Assembly: GCA_903824575.1 (NCBI GenBank) | Contig: CAIJXJ010000170.1 | Span: forward strand, 62,001-126,000 | From: an uncultured Methylobacillus sp. | GTDB lineage: Bacteria > Pseudomonadota > Gammaproteobacteria > Burkholderiales > Methylophilaceae | Length of the DNA stretch: 64,000 nucleotides | Direction of reading: 5' to 3' | Shown: piece by piece, positions 1 to 8,658 of the stretch | Layout of the letters: the number at the start of each line of letters is the position of its first letter | Position numbering within the stretch: the stretch's first letter is position 1 | Program-made: the position numbers and the translations under genes | Notes under the pieces: generated by a model | The model's database searches: none | The model's input: the letters and a program-made list of their open reading frames with translations, nothing else | Told to the model about the DNA's origin: nothing

Positions 1-268
1 GAACACCGAGATAGAGCACCGACAGGTTCGGCGGATAGCCGGACTCGTCCGCCATGCGCGTGACTTTTCCCTCATCCACGGCGCGCTTGTAGGCATCGAT
101 CGCCTCCCGTATTTCACGCAACGCGGTGTGCAATTCCTGTTCCTTGTGACGCTTTACCGCCATTTCGAGTGGAGGCGCTGCCAAGCTTGCCAGCAGCCCG
201 AGAATGGTCATCGTGATCAACAACTCGATCAGGGAAAATCCCCGATGCGCGCAATTGGCAAGCGTCAT
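1..268 (-). CDS. Type II secretion/type IV pilus-like pseudopilin (partial, 3' end outside window)
   Basis: The reading frame starts at an ATG eight bases after the secretin stop and runs off the window edge. The N-terminus carries a class III prepilin signal: a short basic leader, a Gly10/Phe11 cleavage site, Glu at mature position 5 (Glu15), and a hydrophobic helix of about 20 residues. The later residues include a GYPPNLSVL-like stretch typical of GspG-like minor pseudopilins. It would be inserted in the inner membrane, processed by the prepilin peptidase and built into a short pseudopilus. It is the last visible gene of the minus-strand secretion operon. The exact pseudopilin class cannot be decided from 89 residues. 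Confidence 0.85.
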   Translation of the reverse strand, partial: MTLANCAHRGFSLIELLITMTILGLLASLAAPPLEMAVKRHKEQELHTALREIREAIDAYKRAVDEGKVTRMADESGYPPNLSVLYLGV

Positions 269-276
269 GATACGAC

Positions 277-2160
277 TCAGTGCATCCCGAAGGGCAAGCC
301 CAGTGGTTGCGGTTGCCCGGGCATGGGCGTTGCCGCAGCCGGCGCTGAAGCTGGCGCTGCTGCCGCTGGCGCTGCCGCCGGCTGCTGAGGCGGCAGACCG
401 CCGAATTGCTGGAAAATGGCCATCGGATTGATGTTGATGGGGCCACCGGGGCGCCCGCCCCTGCCACCATAAAATTCCGCATTGGCGGCTTCCGGCCGCA
501 ACAGGTTGCGTACCACATGCGGGGTGATGAGCAGCACGATCTCACTCTGCTCCTTATCACGTGAATGATTGCCAAACAACCGGCCGACCAAAGGGAGGTC
601 TGACAGGCCTGGCACCTGAGCCGAGTTCTTTGATTCTGAATCGTTGATCAAGCCGGCCAGTATCTGGGTTTCATTATCGGCCAGCATCAGCATGGTAGAG
701 GCGTTTCGAGTCCCCACCGTCGGATACTGCGCGGTTGCGGCGGAGGTCACGCTGCTGACTTCGAGATTGAGCCGGATCGAGACATTGTCATTGAGCATGA
801 CGCGAGGCTCGACTTCCAGTTTCAAACCCACATCAAGATAATTTGCCGAAGTGCTGGCAAAATTGCTACCAGACGCCACAGTGGTGTTGATGATGGGAAT
901 CTTGTCTCCGATCAGAATTCTGGCTTTCTCCCGACTGATGACCCGGATCTTCGGGTTCGCGAGCAAGGTGGTGTCGCCATCATTGCGCAACAAATTGATC
1001 ACAGGCGTCGGCGAGATGCCGACTCTATTGCTGTTAATGTTGGTCAGACTGTTCAGAGTCAGCCCTGCCCCCGTAGCAGAGCCAGTAGCGCCGGTAGCGC
1101 CTAGTAGAGTCAGGCTGTTAGGATAGGTGACCCCGATATTCGTCACGCGTGACTTGCTGACTTGCAGCACTTCCACATCAATAACGACCTCGGGATTGGG
1201 CACGTCGGTCTCGGCGATCAATTTCTCGACCATCTCCAGTTGCTCGAACGGCACCTTGAGGCTGATCATATTCAGCTTGTCATCGACATAGAGTTCCTTG
1301 GGTGTTGCCATGGCACGCACATAGTTAGCAACATCCTTGGCATCCGCATGGTTCAGGTAATAGGTACGCAGCGTCAGATCCTCATACAGGTTGGCGCGGC
1401 CTTGCGGGAAGATCAGGAGGGAATTGTCGGTCAGCGTTTTCCGACCCATCTGATGCATCATCAGAATGAAGTCGATCACCTCCTCGACAGAGGCATCTTT
1501 AACAAAAATGGTCGCCTTCAGGTCAGGCCGGATGGTAGGGTCCAGCACAAAATTGATTTTGCTGGTTTTGGAAATGATCTCGAAAATACTGACGATACTG
1601 GTATCCCGGAATTCAAGCGTGACGGTCTTGTTGCCGGCAAACTTCAATTTATGCGGCGTGATCTGGTCTTTGTAGGCCTTGGCCTCGATGGCCTGCATCA
1701 AGGTTCGCGCCTCACGGTTCATCGGGTCTTCAATCAATACCGGACGCACCTTGCTACGCGCACCTTCATCATTACCTGCATCAAATAATAATTGAGCCTC
1801 GGCGATGATACCCTGATGCCTGGATTGGCTTTCGATCAAGCCCAGCCCGTCCAGGGCGCGCTGATTGTTGGCTTGCAGCTTCAGGACTTCCTCATAAGCT
1901 TGTCGTGCCGCATCAAAACTGCCTGACTTCCGAGCCTCATCGGCCGCTGCCAGTAACTGGTTAAGTCTTGCGTAGCCCGCATCGAGTTGCTGCGCGCGCG
2001 CGGCCGTATCCTGCGGGTGCTGTTCCATCCGTTTGGTGGCTGCTTCAAGGCTGCCAGCCGACCCATCTTTGCGCATCAACCACTCGTCGCTCACGCAACC
2101 ATCCAGCAGCAAGGGAAAAGCCAGGCATAAAAAATAAAACTTCAATCCAGACAAACTCAT
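277..2160 (-). CDS. gspD: Secretin of type II secretion/type IV pilus-like system (GspD/PilQ/MshL family), lipoprotein
   Basis: This 627-residue protein would form the outer membrane gated channel of the secretion machine. A signal peptide ends at a possible lipobox with Cys22, although Asp at -2 is atypical. Residues 60-160 are helical and TPR-like. Residues 182-250 form an N0/STN-like domain, 262-320 an N1/NolW-like domain, and about 325-575 the secretin core, including the VPGLSDLPLVGRLFG motif near its end. The C-terminus is rich in Gly, Ala, Pro and Gln. The start overlaps the stop of the upstream gspC/pilP-like gene by 4 bases, which indicates translational coupling. The TPR-plus-secretin layout is more like MshL-type secretins than classical GspD with N1-N3 repeats. 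Confidence 0.9.
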   Translation of the reverse strand: MSLSGLKFYFLCLAFPLLLDGCVSDEWLMRKDGSAGSLEAATKRMEQHPQDTAARAQQLDAGYARLNQLLAAADEARKSGSFDAARQAYEEVLKLQANNQRALDGLGLIESQSRHQGIIAEAQLLFDAGNDEGARSKVRPVLIEDPMNREARTLMQAIEAKAYKDQITPHKLKFAGNKTVTLEFRDTSIVSIFEIISKTSKINFVLDPTIRPDLKATIFVKDASVEEVIDFILMMHQMGRKTLTDNSLLIFPQGRANLYEDLTLRTYYLNHADAKDVANYVRAMATPKELYVDDKLNMISLKVPFEQLEMVEKLIAETDVPNPEVVIDVEVLQVSKSRVTNIGVTYPNSLTLLGATGATGSATGAGLTLNSLTNINSNRVGISPTPVINLLRNDGDTTLLANPKIRVISREKARILIGDKIPIINTTVASGSNFASTSANYLDVGLKLEVEPRVMLNDNVSIRLNLEVSSVTSAATAQYPTVGTRNASTMLMLADNETQILAGLINDSESKNSAQVPGLSDLPLVGRLFGNHSRDKEQSEIVLLITPHVVRNLLRPEAANAEFYGGRGGRPGGPININPMAIFQQFGGLPPQQPAAAPAAAAPASAPAAATPMPGQPQPLGLPFGMH

Positions 2161-2654
2161 GGGTTTGCTCCAATATTCAAAACTTGTATTTGATTGAGCG
2201 GAAGATAAACCAATTCAATCCTGGACGAACTGATTGATTTCACAGCATACATTCCATCCAGCACATCACCCACTTTGATGATGTATGGCTTTTCTTCCCG
2301 GTTCAGAAAAACCGATAGTTGACTGCCGTCAAACATTTTCCCCGCATAGGTATAAGGTAAAGGCGGCGCGACCGGTACCAAGTTAACCTTTGGTGGCGGA
2401 GGCGGAGGCGGAGGCAAGTTGACCGAGAACAGGGCACCAGGCATGTCTTCCGATTCCCCGCGCTTGAGCGGAATTAACCCTGTCTTTACTGATTCCAGAT
2501 CTGGAGGCATCGGGCCTTCAGTCCTGCCAGCCGTATCGTGCCGGCGCGGCGCAATCACACCCTCCTCCGGGGAGGGGGCAAAAATTGCCGCAAGCAATGT
2601 AGCCAAGGCGGCAGCGGCAATCAGCCATCGTGTTTTATTATTCTTGTCGCTCAT
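2157..2654 (-). CDS. PilP/GspC-like inner membrane secretion component with a Pro8 run
   Basis: The 165-residue protein has one N-terminal transmembrane helix (residues about 10-25) and a periplasmic region. Its C-terminal part, about residues 95-160, resembles the small beta domain of PilP and the homology region of GspC, which dock onto the secretin. A run of eight prolines at about residues 83-90 links the two and is encoded by a TCCGCC-type repeat. The position directly before the secretin gene, and after a PilO-like gene with a 4-base overlap, fits the PilP slot. The assignment rests on context and fold-like pattern, because similarity to named families is weak. Confidence 0.65.
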   Translation of the reverse strand: MSDKNNKTRWLIAAAALATLLAAIFAPSPEEGVIAPRRHDTAGRTEGPMPPDLESVKTGLIPLKRGESEDMPGALFSVNLPPPPPPPPKVNLVPVAPPLPYTYAGKMFDGSQLSVFLNREEKPYIIKVGDVLDGMYAVKSISSSRIELVYLPLNQIQVLNIGANP

Positions 2655-3184
2655 TTTTTGTCTTGGAAATAAAGCGTCAAATTGAGTTTAATTTCCAACT
2701 GATCTGATCCGGCATCCTGGCGCGACATTTCAATATCTTCCAGGGCGGCATTGGGCAACTGAGCCAGCAGATCGGAAACATAAAGGCGTAGCGTTACGTA
2801 ATCGGTGACCAGAGGAATGTTGATTTGGTAGCGCCATAACGGGGTACCGGAGAGACGCGTGTACTTGTAATCGACATGCTCAGGAACGATATCATAGCCG
2901 TCGGCAAGATCGTTCACCGTTCGCAACTGACTGATCAGATGATCCTTGGTTGGAAAAAAGTCATAAAACTGCGTCAAATCCTCTTCAGGCCGATAGCGCC
3001 TGTGCGTTTGAGTCGTTGTGCGCAACTTTGAAAGCTCGCTCTTTTGGGCAACGATCTCGTCCATGGCAGCCCTGCTCATGCTTAAATGAACGACCAGACC
3101 CACAATCAACATCAACAGACCCACACCCCCTGCCAAGCCCAGGTTGCCGACCAGGCGGCGCAACTCCCAGCTTAATCTGTTCAT
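2651..3184 (-). CDS. PilO/GspM-like assembly platform protein
   Basis: The protein is 177 residues long from the ATG at 3184, which overlaps the stop of the preceding PilN-like gene in an ATGA arrangement; an upstream start at 3199 is less likely. It has a short cytoplasmic tail, one transmembrane helix (about residues 17-37), a coiled-coil-like segment (about 40-60) and a ferredoxin-like periplasmic domain. This is the PilO/GspM layout. Such proteins pair with PilN/GspL and connect the cytoplasmic ATPase platform to the secretin. Confidence 0.7.
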   Translation of the reverse strand: MNRLSWELRRLVGNLGLAGGVGLLMLIVGLVVHLSMSRAAMDEIVAQKSELSKLRTTTQTHRRYRPEEDLTQFYDFFPTKDHLISQLRTVNDLADGYDIVPEHVDYKYTRLSGTPLWRYQINIPLVTDYVTLRLYVSDLLAQLPNAALEDIEMSRQDAGSDQLEIKLNLTLYFQDKK

Positions 3185-3717
3185 GGATGCTCCACCCAAT
3201 TGGCAGTGAGGGTGAATTCCAAAGGCAAGTGTTCCTCATCTCCAAGAAAATCCTGACTCAACAAATGAGCTCCGACGAAACGCTTGGTCGCCTGCAGGCG
3301 CTCCAGATAATCAAAAGCGGCCGTCATATCTTTCGCCCTGGCCTTGATCGTGATCGCAGCCTTGCCGGGATCGGGCTGCAAGGACAGCAAGCCGACATCC
3401 GGTGTCAGCGTTTTTTCAAGCCCGGAAAAAATCGTTTCCCACGGCAAGTTAAGGCGGGCAAGCACGTCATTGGCGGGCTTTAATGTTTCTACCGTCTGGC
3501 CAGGACTGGCCCCGGCATGGGAGAGCGGGGACTGCTGCCTGTCACTGCGGCCCAGACTTTGCAATTCCCATGAAAGCGCGTTTCTTTCGGCATCGACGAG
3601 ATGATAAGCGTAGAGGCTGTAACACAAGCCCGCCAGCCCAATTGAAAAAAACAAGGCCCGCAACACACGCACAGTTGGTGATATGGGCTGCTTGAAATCG
3701 ATCCATACCTTCCTCAT
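3181..3717 (-). CDS. PilN-like assembly platform protein
   Basis: I start this 178-residue protein at the ATG at 3717, which overlaps the stop of the PilM-like gene (TAATG). The longer frame to 3777 would overlap that gene by 61 bases. It has a short cytoplasmic N-terminus with an FKQP motif, one transmembrane helix near residues 20-40, and an alpha/beta periplasmic domain. PilN proteins bind PilM by their cytoplasmic N-terminus and PilO by their periplasmic domain. Sequence similarity is weak, so context carries most of the weight. Confidence 0.65.
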   Translation of the reverse strand: MRKVWIDFKQPISPTVRVLRALFFSIGLAGLCYSLYAYHLVDAERNALSWELQSLGRSDRQQSPLSHAGASPGQTVETLKPANDVLARLNLPWETIFSGLEKTLTPDVGLLSLQPDPGKAAITIKARAKDMTAAFDYLERLQATKRFVGAHLLSQDFLGDEEHLPLEFTLTANWVEHP

Positions 3718-4514
3718 TACGCACCTCCCAGGAGATGCAGAGGCGCGCTGCTCGCGACTGGCAAGTCCATGCGCCATCCGGGATCTATCCTGCTAAATTG
3801 GCCCTGCAGCGACTCGTCCAGTTTGCCGGACGTTGCCATAAAAATATTTTTGACATCATCTGCCAAACCGGCCAGGCGCATCTCACGCAGCAGGTGCTCC
3901 CGCAGGCTGCCCTGCCTGACCGCCTGGAGTGGCAGGCACTGGACAAGAATCGGATTGTGATTTTGCAGATAAAGCACTGTCAGTCGTTCCTGATCAGGAA
4001 TCAGCAGCCAGAAACCAGATAACTTGATGCGACGGATGACGGCATTAAGCACTGAAACGGCGCATGGCTGTACGGAAGTCAGCTTGCCACCGGCAATCTC
4101 AATTTCGGTATTCAATGCCTTCAATAAGGCGTCATCGGTGGCACTGGCAAGCCAGGGCTCGCCAAAGCCCGTATCATCGACGGAAAATTTCCACTGCAAT
4201 TTAGCCTCGCTATATATTTCGCGAAAACGGGCCATGGTCAGAAGGCCTTGCTGGTTCGCCTGCTGCATGTCATCTCGCCATGGCTGCAAACAAAGCGGCG
4301 CAATAGCGGCCGACAGCACGACAGAGACGCGCACAGGACCTGATCGCGTCGTAGCCAGCCAACCGCACGCGGCATCCAGTGCCGGCTGCCAGGAGGGTGC
4401 GTGATCCCAACATTCCATCTTCCATTCGGTGACCTGCGCTCCTTTGGTCTTTGCCAGGACCGCATAGGATAAGCCGAGTCCGATGCGTATTTTTTCAGGA
4501 AATAAAAGTGACAC
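3717..4514 (-). CDS. Divergent PilM/GspL-like cytoplasmic protein
   Basis: This 265-residue protein has no signal peptide or transmembrane helix. It occupies the PilM/MshI slot between the GspE-type ATPase gene and a PilN-like gene. An N-terminal IGLGLSYAVLAK segment and the spacing of beta-rich segments recall the actin-like ASKHA fold of PilM and the cytoplasmic part of GspL. I do not see clear ATP-binding motifs, so it may be a degenerate member. It overlaps the end of the ATPase gene by 20 bases. Confidence 0.5.
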   Translation of the reverse strand: MSLLFPEKIRIGLGLSYAVLAKTKGAQVTEWKMECWDHAPSWQPALDAACGWLATTRSGPVRVSVVLSAAIAPLCLQPWRDDMQQANQQGLLTMARFREIYSEAKLQWKFSVDDTGFGEPWLASATDDALLKALNTEIEIAGGKLTSVQPCAVSVLNAVIRRIKLSGFWLLIPDQERLTVLYLQNHNPILVQCLPLQAVRQGSLREHLLREMRLAGLADDVKNIFMATSGKLDESLQGQFSRIDPGWRMDLPVASSAPLHLLGGA

Positions 4515-6177
4515 GGTTGATTTCCTGCAATGTAGTTTCGCCGGATTTTACCAGCCCGAGTGCGGATTCTCTCAAAAAGCGCGTATTCTGCCGGCTCGCC
4601 GCTTCCTTGATGGCGCGAATCGATTGCCGCCCTATGATCATCTCCCGCAACTCGTCGTTCAATATCAGCACTTCAGAAATAGCCTTGCGCCCACGGAAGC
4701 CCGTTCCACGACATTTTCCGCATCCCCGGCCAGCACGAAAATCAAAGTCGGCCAAATCCATGAGCTTCAAACCTGACTCTTCCAGCAATTGCCTGTCAGG
4801 AGCATACGGTATCGTGCATTCAGGGCAGTTAATACGGACCAGTCGTTGCGCAAGGATGCCATTCAATGCCGAGACGAAACTGTAGGGATCGACGCCCATG
4901 TGCATGAAACGGCCAAGCACATCAAACACATTGTTAGCGTGCACCGTCGTAAAAACCAGGTGACCGGTCAGCGCTGACTGAATGGCGATTTGTGCGGTTT
5001 CGGCATCCCGAATTTCACCCACCATGATCTTGTCGGGGTCGTGGCGCAAAATGGAACGCAAACCGCGCGCAAAGGTCAGCCCTTTCTTCTCATTGACTGG
5101 AATTTGCAATATCCCCGGCAACTGGTATTCCACCGGATCTTCGATCGTGATGATCTTGTCCTGGCCGTTATTAATCTCCGAAATCGCCGCATACAGGGTC
5201 GTGGTTTTACCTGAGCCGGTGGGTCCCGTCACCAGCAACATGCCGTAGGGCTCGCGACTGAGGCGGCGCAGTGTCACCATGGTGGCGGCATCGAAGCCCA
5301 GCGTGTCCAACTTCAATCCCTGCAGTTGCTTGGTCAGCGACGCCTTGTCGAGGATACGCAAGACGGCATCCTCGCCGAAGATGCTGGGCATGATTGACAC
5401 CCGAAAATCCACTGCGCGGCCACTGGCATGGACCTTGAATCGTCCATCTTGCGGGATGCGTCGCTCTGAGATGTCCAGATCAGACATCACCTTGATCCTC
5501 GAGATAACCTGCTCTGCCGTTTCAACGCCCTGAATTGCACCAATCTGCGACAAGGCGCCATCGATGCGGTACTTGATGACCAGTCCTTGCGGTCCGGTCT
5601 CCAGATGGATGTCGCTGACTCCAATTTTCAGTGCGTCGTAAAGGGTTGAATGCACCAATCGCACCACTTCACTGGCATCTTCCGAGATTGACTTCAGTGA
5701 AATGACCTCGCCATCCTCCTCCGTCGATGACTGCAGCTCATCGCCGCCTGACCAGCTCTCCATCGCCTGCTGCGAATCTTCCTGACGAGCAAAATAAGCC
5801 TGGAGATCCGATAGATGTGCCAATCTAAAATCGAAACGCTGCGGTATCCTCACCCAGGCCCAGTCTCGCAGAATATCGTTGAAAGGGTCTGCAATGACCA
5901 GAATCAGTTGACCGCCCCCGGTGCGCATCACCAGACATTCGCGCTGCAGACACTCAGCGAAGGGAAGCATATCAAAGTCAGGCTGCCAGGCATGCAACTC
6001 GTCCATGGAGGCCACGGCGTAACCGGACACCGTAGCAATCCAGCCCATGAAGCCTGGCTGATCAAGGCCGGTCAACTCCTCAAGCACGGTAATCAGGCTG
6101 CGTTTACTCAGGCTGACCACATTCCGGGCCTTGACCAGAATAGCCGGATCAAAATTTATCTCAGACATCGCACTCAT
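4495..6177 (-). CDS. gspE: GspE/PulE-family secretion ATPase
   Basis: The 560-residue cytoplasmic ATPase powers pseudopilus extension. The N-terminal 140 residues resemble a divergent MshEN/N1E domain. The core has a Walker A motif GPTGSGKTTT at about residues 317-326, Asp-box residues (ITIEDPVEY), a Walker B region (KIMVGEIRDAET) and a His box ending in TTVHANN. A tetracysteine zinc site is present (CPEC, then CGKC), as in GspE and PilB but not PilT. This indicates an extension ATPase. The gene starts one base after the gspF stop. Confidence 0.93.
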   Translation of the reverse strand: MSAMSEINFDPAILVKARNVVSLSKRSLITVLEELTGLDQPGFMGWIATVSGYAVASMDELHAWQPDFDMLPFAECLQRECLVMRTGGGQLILVIADPFNDILRDWAWVRIPQRFDFRLAHLSDLQAYFARQEDSQQAMESWSGGDELQSSTEEDGEVISLKSISEDASEVVRLVHSTLYDALKIGVSDIHLETGPQGLVIKYRIDGALSQIGAIQGVETAEQVISRIKVMSDLDISERRIPQDGRFKVHASGRAVDFRVSIMPSIFGEDAVLRILDKASLTKQLQGLKLDTLGFDAATMVTLRRLSREPYGMLLVTGPTGSGKTTTLYAAISEINNGQDKIITIEDPVEYQLPGILQIPVNEKKGLTFARGLRSILRHDPDKIMVGEIRDAETAQIAIQSALTGHLVFTTVHANNVFDVLGRFMHMGVDPYSFVSALNGILAQRLVRINCPECTIPYAPDRQLLEESGLKLMDLADFDFRAGRGCGKCRGTGFRGRKAISEVLILNDELREMIIGRQSIRAIKEAASRQNTRFLRESALGLVKSGETTLQEINRVTFIS

Positions 6178-7374
6178 TTATTGAATATTCCCGGCCAGTT
6201 CAAAAATTGGCATATACATCAGCACAACAATAGTCCCCACGATGATGCCAATAGCGGCCATCAGAATCGGCTCAAAAAGTCTGCTCGCCCACTCGATCCA
6301 GCGATTGAGTTCTTCATCATGAAAATCCGCAATATGATTCATCATTTTTCCCATTTGCCCGGTGCGCTCGCCAACGCGCAGCAGTCGTGCTGCCACCGGC
6401 GTGGTCAAACCACTGATCTCCGCCGACTGGGACAACGGCTTGCCGGCACGAACCTGATTCTTGGTGTCTGCCAGCCTGGCCTGCAAGCGCACATCAAGCA
6501 GGCTGCTGACCTGATCCAACGACGACATCATGGAGTTCCCCGCAGTCACCAGCATTCCCATGGTCCGGTAGAAACGAGAAAGCTGGAATACCCGCATCTT
6601 TTCTCCGATAACGGGTAATTGCCATAGCAACTCTCGAAGCCAGCCCCTGAAACCCGGGCGTGTGAAGGCGAAAATAGCTGTGGCCAGTAACGTCCCGAAG
6701 ATACCGAAAATGAGCATGCCATGCTGCTCAATAAGTTCCCCCCATCGCATCAACAACCATGATGCCGTCGGCAATTCCCGCCCGGAATCCGCATAAATAT
6801 GGCTGAATTTCGGAATCACGTAAACGAGAAGAAACAGCACCACCATGCCACCAACCCCGATCAGCAACAGCGGATAGATTGATGCTGAGATCACTTTTTT
6901 TCGCATCTCATAGACTTGCATCTGGTAGGCGATATAGCGACTCAACGATTCGGCAAGGCTGCCGCTACGCTCACTGGCGCGAATCATGGAAACATAAAGA
7001 TCGGGAAAAACATCAGACTGAGTCTCAAGCGCAGCGGACAGCGTACGCCCATCATGCAGACCGGAATGGACCGAGGCCAGCACATAGCGGCTCTCATCCC
7101 TCGTTTCCTTCTCGATCAGAGTTTCCAGCGCCTCAACAATAGACAGCCCAGCTTCAAGCAAGGCCAGCAGTTCCTTGTTGAACAAGAGCAAAGAGAACTT
7201 GCGTTTGCCGCTGAACTTCAAGAATTCAGCCAAGCCTTGTTGCAGAGGTGCTACATCCAACACTCGCAACCCGCGCTCTGCACCAATACGCCCGGCCTCT
7301 TGAGGCGACGTAGCTGACAATTCCAAGCTGACATAACGCCCGGCGGTGTTCAGCCCTCTGACCAGAAAATTCAT
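6178..7374 (-). CDS. gspF: GspF-family inner membrane platform protein
   Basis: The 398-residue protein carries two T2SSF helical cytoplasmic domains separated by transmembrane segments, with a third helix at the C-terminus. The conserved ALLEAGLSIVEALETL segment of the first domain and the matching GMLVTAGNSM segment of the second are visible. I prefer the ATG at 7374 (MNFLVRGLN) over the frame opening at 7413, because family members start with this beta-strand. It is cotranscribed with gspG and gspE and forms the rotor-like platform around which pseudopilins assemble. Confidence 0.9.
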   Translation of the reverse strand: MNFLVRGLNTAGRYVSLELSATSPQEAGRIGAERGLRVLDVAPLQQGLAEFLKFSGKRKFSLLLFNKELLALLEAGLSIVEALETLIEKETRDESRYVLASVHSGLHDGRTLSAALETQSDVFPDLYVSMIRASERSGSLAESLSRYIAYQMQVYEMRKKVISASIYPLLLIGVGGMVVLFLLVYVIPKFSHIYADSGRELPTASWLLMRWGELIEQHGMLIFGIFGTLLATAIFAFTRPGFRGWLRELLWQLPVIGEKMRVFQLSRFYRTMGMLVTAGNSMMSSLDQVSSLLDVRLQARLADTKNQVRAGKPLSQSAEISGLTTPVAARLLRVGERTGQMGKMMNHIADFHDEELNRWIEWASRLFEPILMAAIGIIVGTIVVLMYMPIFELAGNIQ

Positions 7375-7413
7375 GTTCTTATACTTGCAAGAAAATCTGA
7401 AAACTGCGGCCAA

Positions 7414-7824
7414 TTACCAATTGGTCACATCGGCAGCATCGCCGGTTCCACCTGGCTGTCCATCCTTGCCATAGGAAAAGAGATCAAATTCAGAATGCTC
7501 ACCCGGATACCGGTAAAAATACGCCTTGCCCCAAGGGTCGGGGGGGACATTTTTCTTGAGATAAGGGCCACCCCAGCGCGGTTCATTGCCAGGATTGACA
7601 TTAAGGGCCGGCAGGCCCTGCTCGGTAGTTGGATAATGACCGGCATCCAGTCGATATTGATCAAGCGCCTTCTCCAGTGCATCGATTTGGGCACGGGCCG
7701 CCTTGGTTTCCGATTTTCCAATCTGGGCAAAGTAACGGGGCCCGACATAGCTTGCCAGTAGTCCGATGATCACAAGAACGACGAGCAACTCAAGCAGAGT
7801 GAAGCCGCGATGTTGTTTATTCAC
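7414..7824 (-). CDS. gspG: Major pseudopilin GspG
   Basis: The 136-residue protein begins with GTG and has a six-residue basic leader, a Gly7/Phe8 cleavage site and Glu12 (mature +5), followed by a hydrophobic helix. The C-terminal half carries the GspG signature, including the HYPTTEQGL and DPWGKAYFYRYPG stretches and an acidic loop that binds calcium in the family. It is the main subunit of the pseudopilus and the first gene of the operon. The start is preceded by an AAAGG ribosome binding site about 10 bases upstream. Confidence 0.95.
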   Translation of the reverse strand: MNKQHRGFTLLELLVVLVIIGLLASYVGPRYFAQIGKSETKAARAQIDALEKALDQYRLDAGHYPTTEQGLPALNVNPGNEPRWGGPYLKKNVPPDPWGKAYFYRYPGEHSEFDLFSYGKDGQPGGTGDAADVTNW

Positions 7825-7858
7825 AGCGTAGATACCTTTAGGTAATTTATGCAGGTGT

Positions 7859-7888
7859 ATTTTAAAAAATGATTGCGCAGGAATTCAA
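7859..7888 (-). promoter_or_regulatory. Predicted sigma70 promoter of the secretion operon
   Basis: On the minus strand a TTGAAT -35 box (7883-7888) and a TAAAAT -10 box (7859-7864) are separated by 18 bases. They lie about 35 bases upstream of the gspG start. This is prediction from sequence only. Confidence 0.45.
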
Positions 7889-7995
7889 ACTTTTAAACTC
7901 CCCCTTTAGTAATTATACTGTAATCGCTCTCATGGCTGAGATATCAGCTTCACATCCCCTATTTCCAGATAAACCACAAAACTAAGGACGCTACC

Positions 7996-8085
7996 ATGCT
8001 GGCTGCCAAACCATCAACGATCAAAATCAACTTGAGTCTGGCCAAGGCTTCCCGCTCAGACATCCCGATAAAAAGCGTCAAATGA
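7996..8085 (+). CDS. Possible small ORF, 29 residues
   Basis: An ATG preceded by AAGGACG (7984-7990) opens a 29-codon basic frame between the secretion operon and ychF. I recognise no family. The good ribosome binding site is the only support, and it may be chance or a leader peptide. Confidence 0.2.
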   Translation: MLAAKPSTIKINLSLAKASRSDIPIKSVK

Positions 8086-8122
8086 TCACTCACGGCGCCT
8101 TGCCGCCCTGATCATTTTAAAC

Positions 8123-8290
8123 ATGGCCAAAAAATATAGGGTGGCGATGGTCATTGTCAATACTATTTTCATGGGTTACGTCTGCTACTTTTCAATCAAA
8201 TACAGCAAGTTTTATCTGCCATTTCAAAACTTTGTAAAACTCCAAAGAAAAGACAAAATTTTTCGCTTCAACCTTAGTGCCTGTTCGTGA
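8123..8290 (+). CDS. Possible small membrane protein, 55 residues
   Basis: The frame encodes a basic N-terminus, one hydrophobic segment (about residues 7-23) and a basic C-terminal tail. No ribosome binding site stands out, and no family is recognised. It could equally be decayed coding DNA. Confidence 0.25.
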   Translation: MAKKYRVAMVIVNTIFMGYVCYFSIKYSKFYLPFQNFVKLQRKDKIFRFNLSACS

Positions 8291-8658
8291 TCAACGATGC
8301 CAGAACAACGGCCAAGCAACAGGAAGATGAGGACGATACCCTTCTGTTATAAAATTTAAAAGCATGTAACTGTTACATCAAAATTACCTTTTAAGTCATG
8401 ACCCATCTGAGGACTTCGCTCGAGCTATGCGTTAAGCTTTGCTACCGATCACTTAACCACCATCAGAAAGCCTTTGGAGCCACGCTTAGGGCAGGGTTAC
8501 AATCACGGCTTTTCAAAGTTAGCGAGTCCCGTTGAAGAGGCGCTCCGGTTTCGCTGCCATTCACTAAACAACGGGCATGATCGAACGGATAGTCTGACAC
8601 TTCAAAATGTCAACGACAGGCAACGTTAGTGCATTGATATTTATAAGGAACACAAGTC
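8291..8658. other. Non-coding upstream region of ychF
   Basis: No supported gene is seen. The region has a possible TATAAAAT-like -10 element near 8347 and an inverted repeat, CCCGTTG at 8528-8534 with CAACGGG at 8569-8575. A TAAGGAA ribosome binding site precedes ychF. Confidence 0.5.

Noticed and set aside
5815-6618. 267-residue plus-strand ORF
   Set aside because: It is antisense across the gspE/gspF boundary and shows no family pattern.
8420-8470. attC-like core pair GTTAAGC and ACTTAAC
   Set aside because: The order and spacing do not fit an integron attC site on either strand; it is a short chance inverted repeat.
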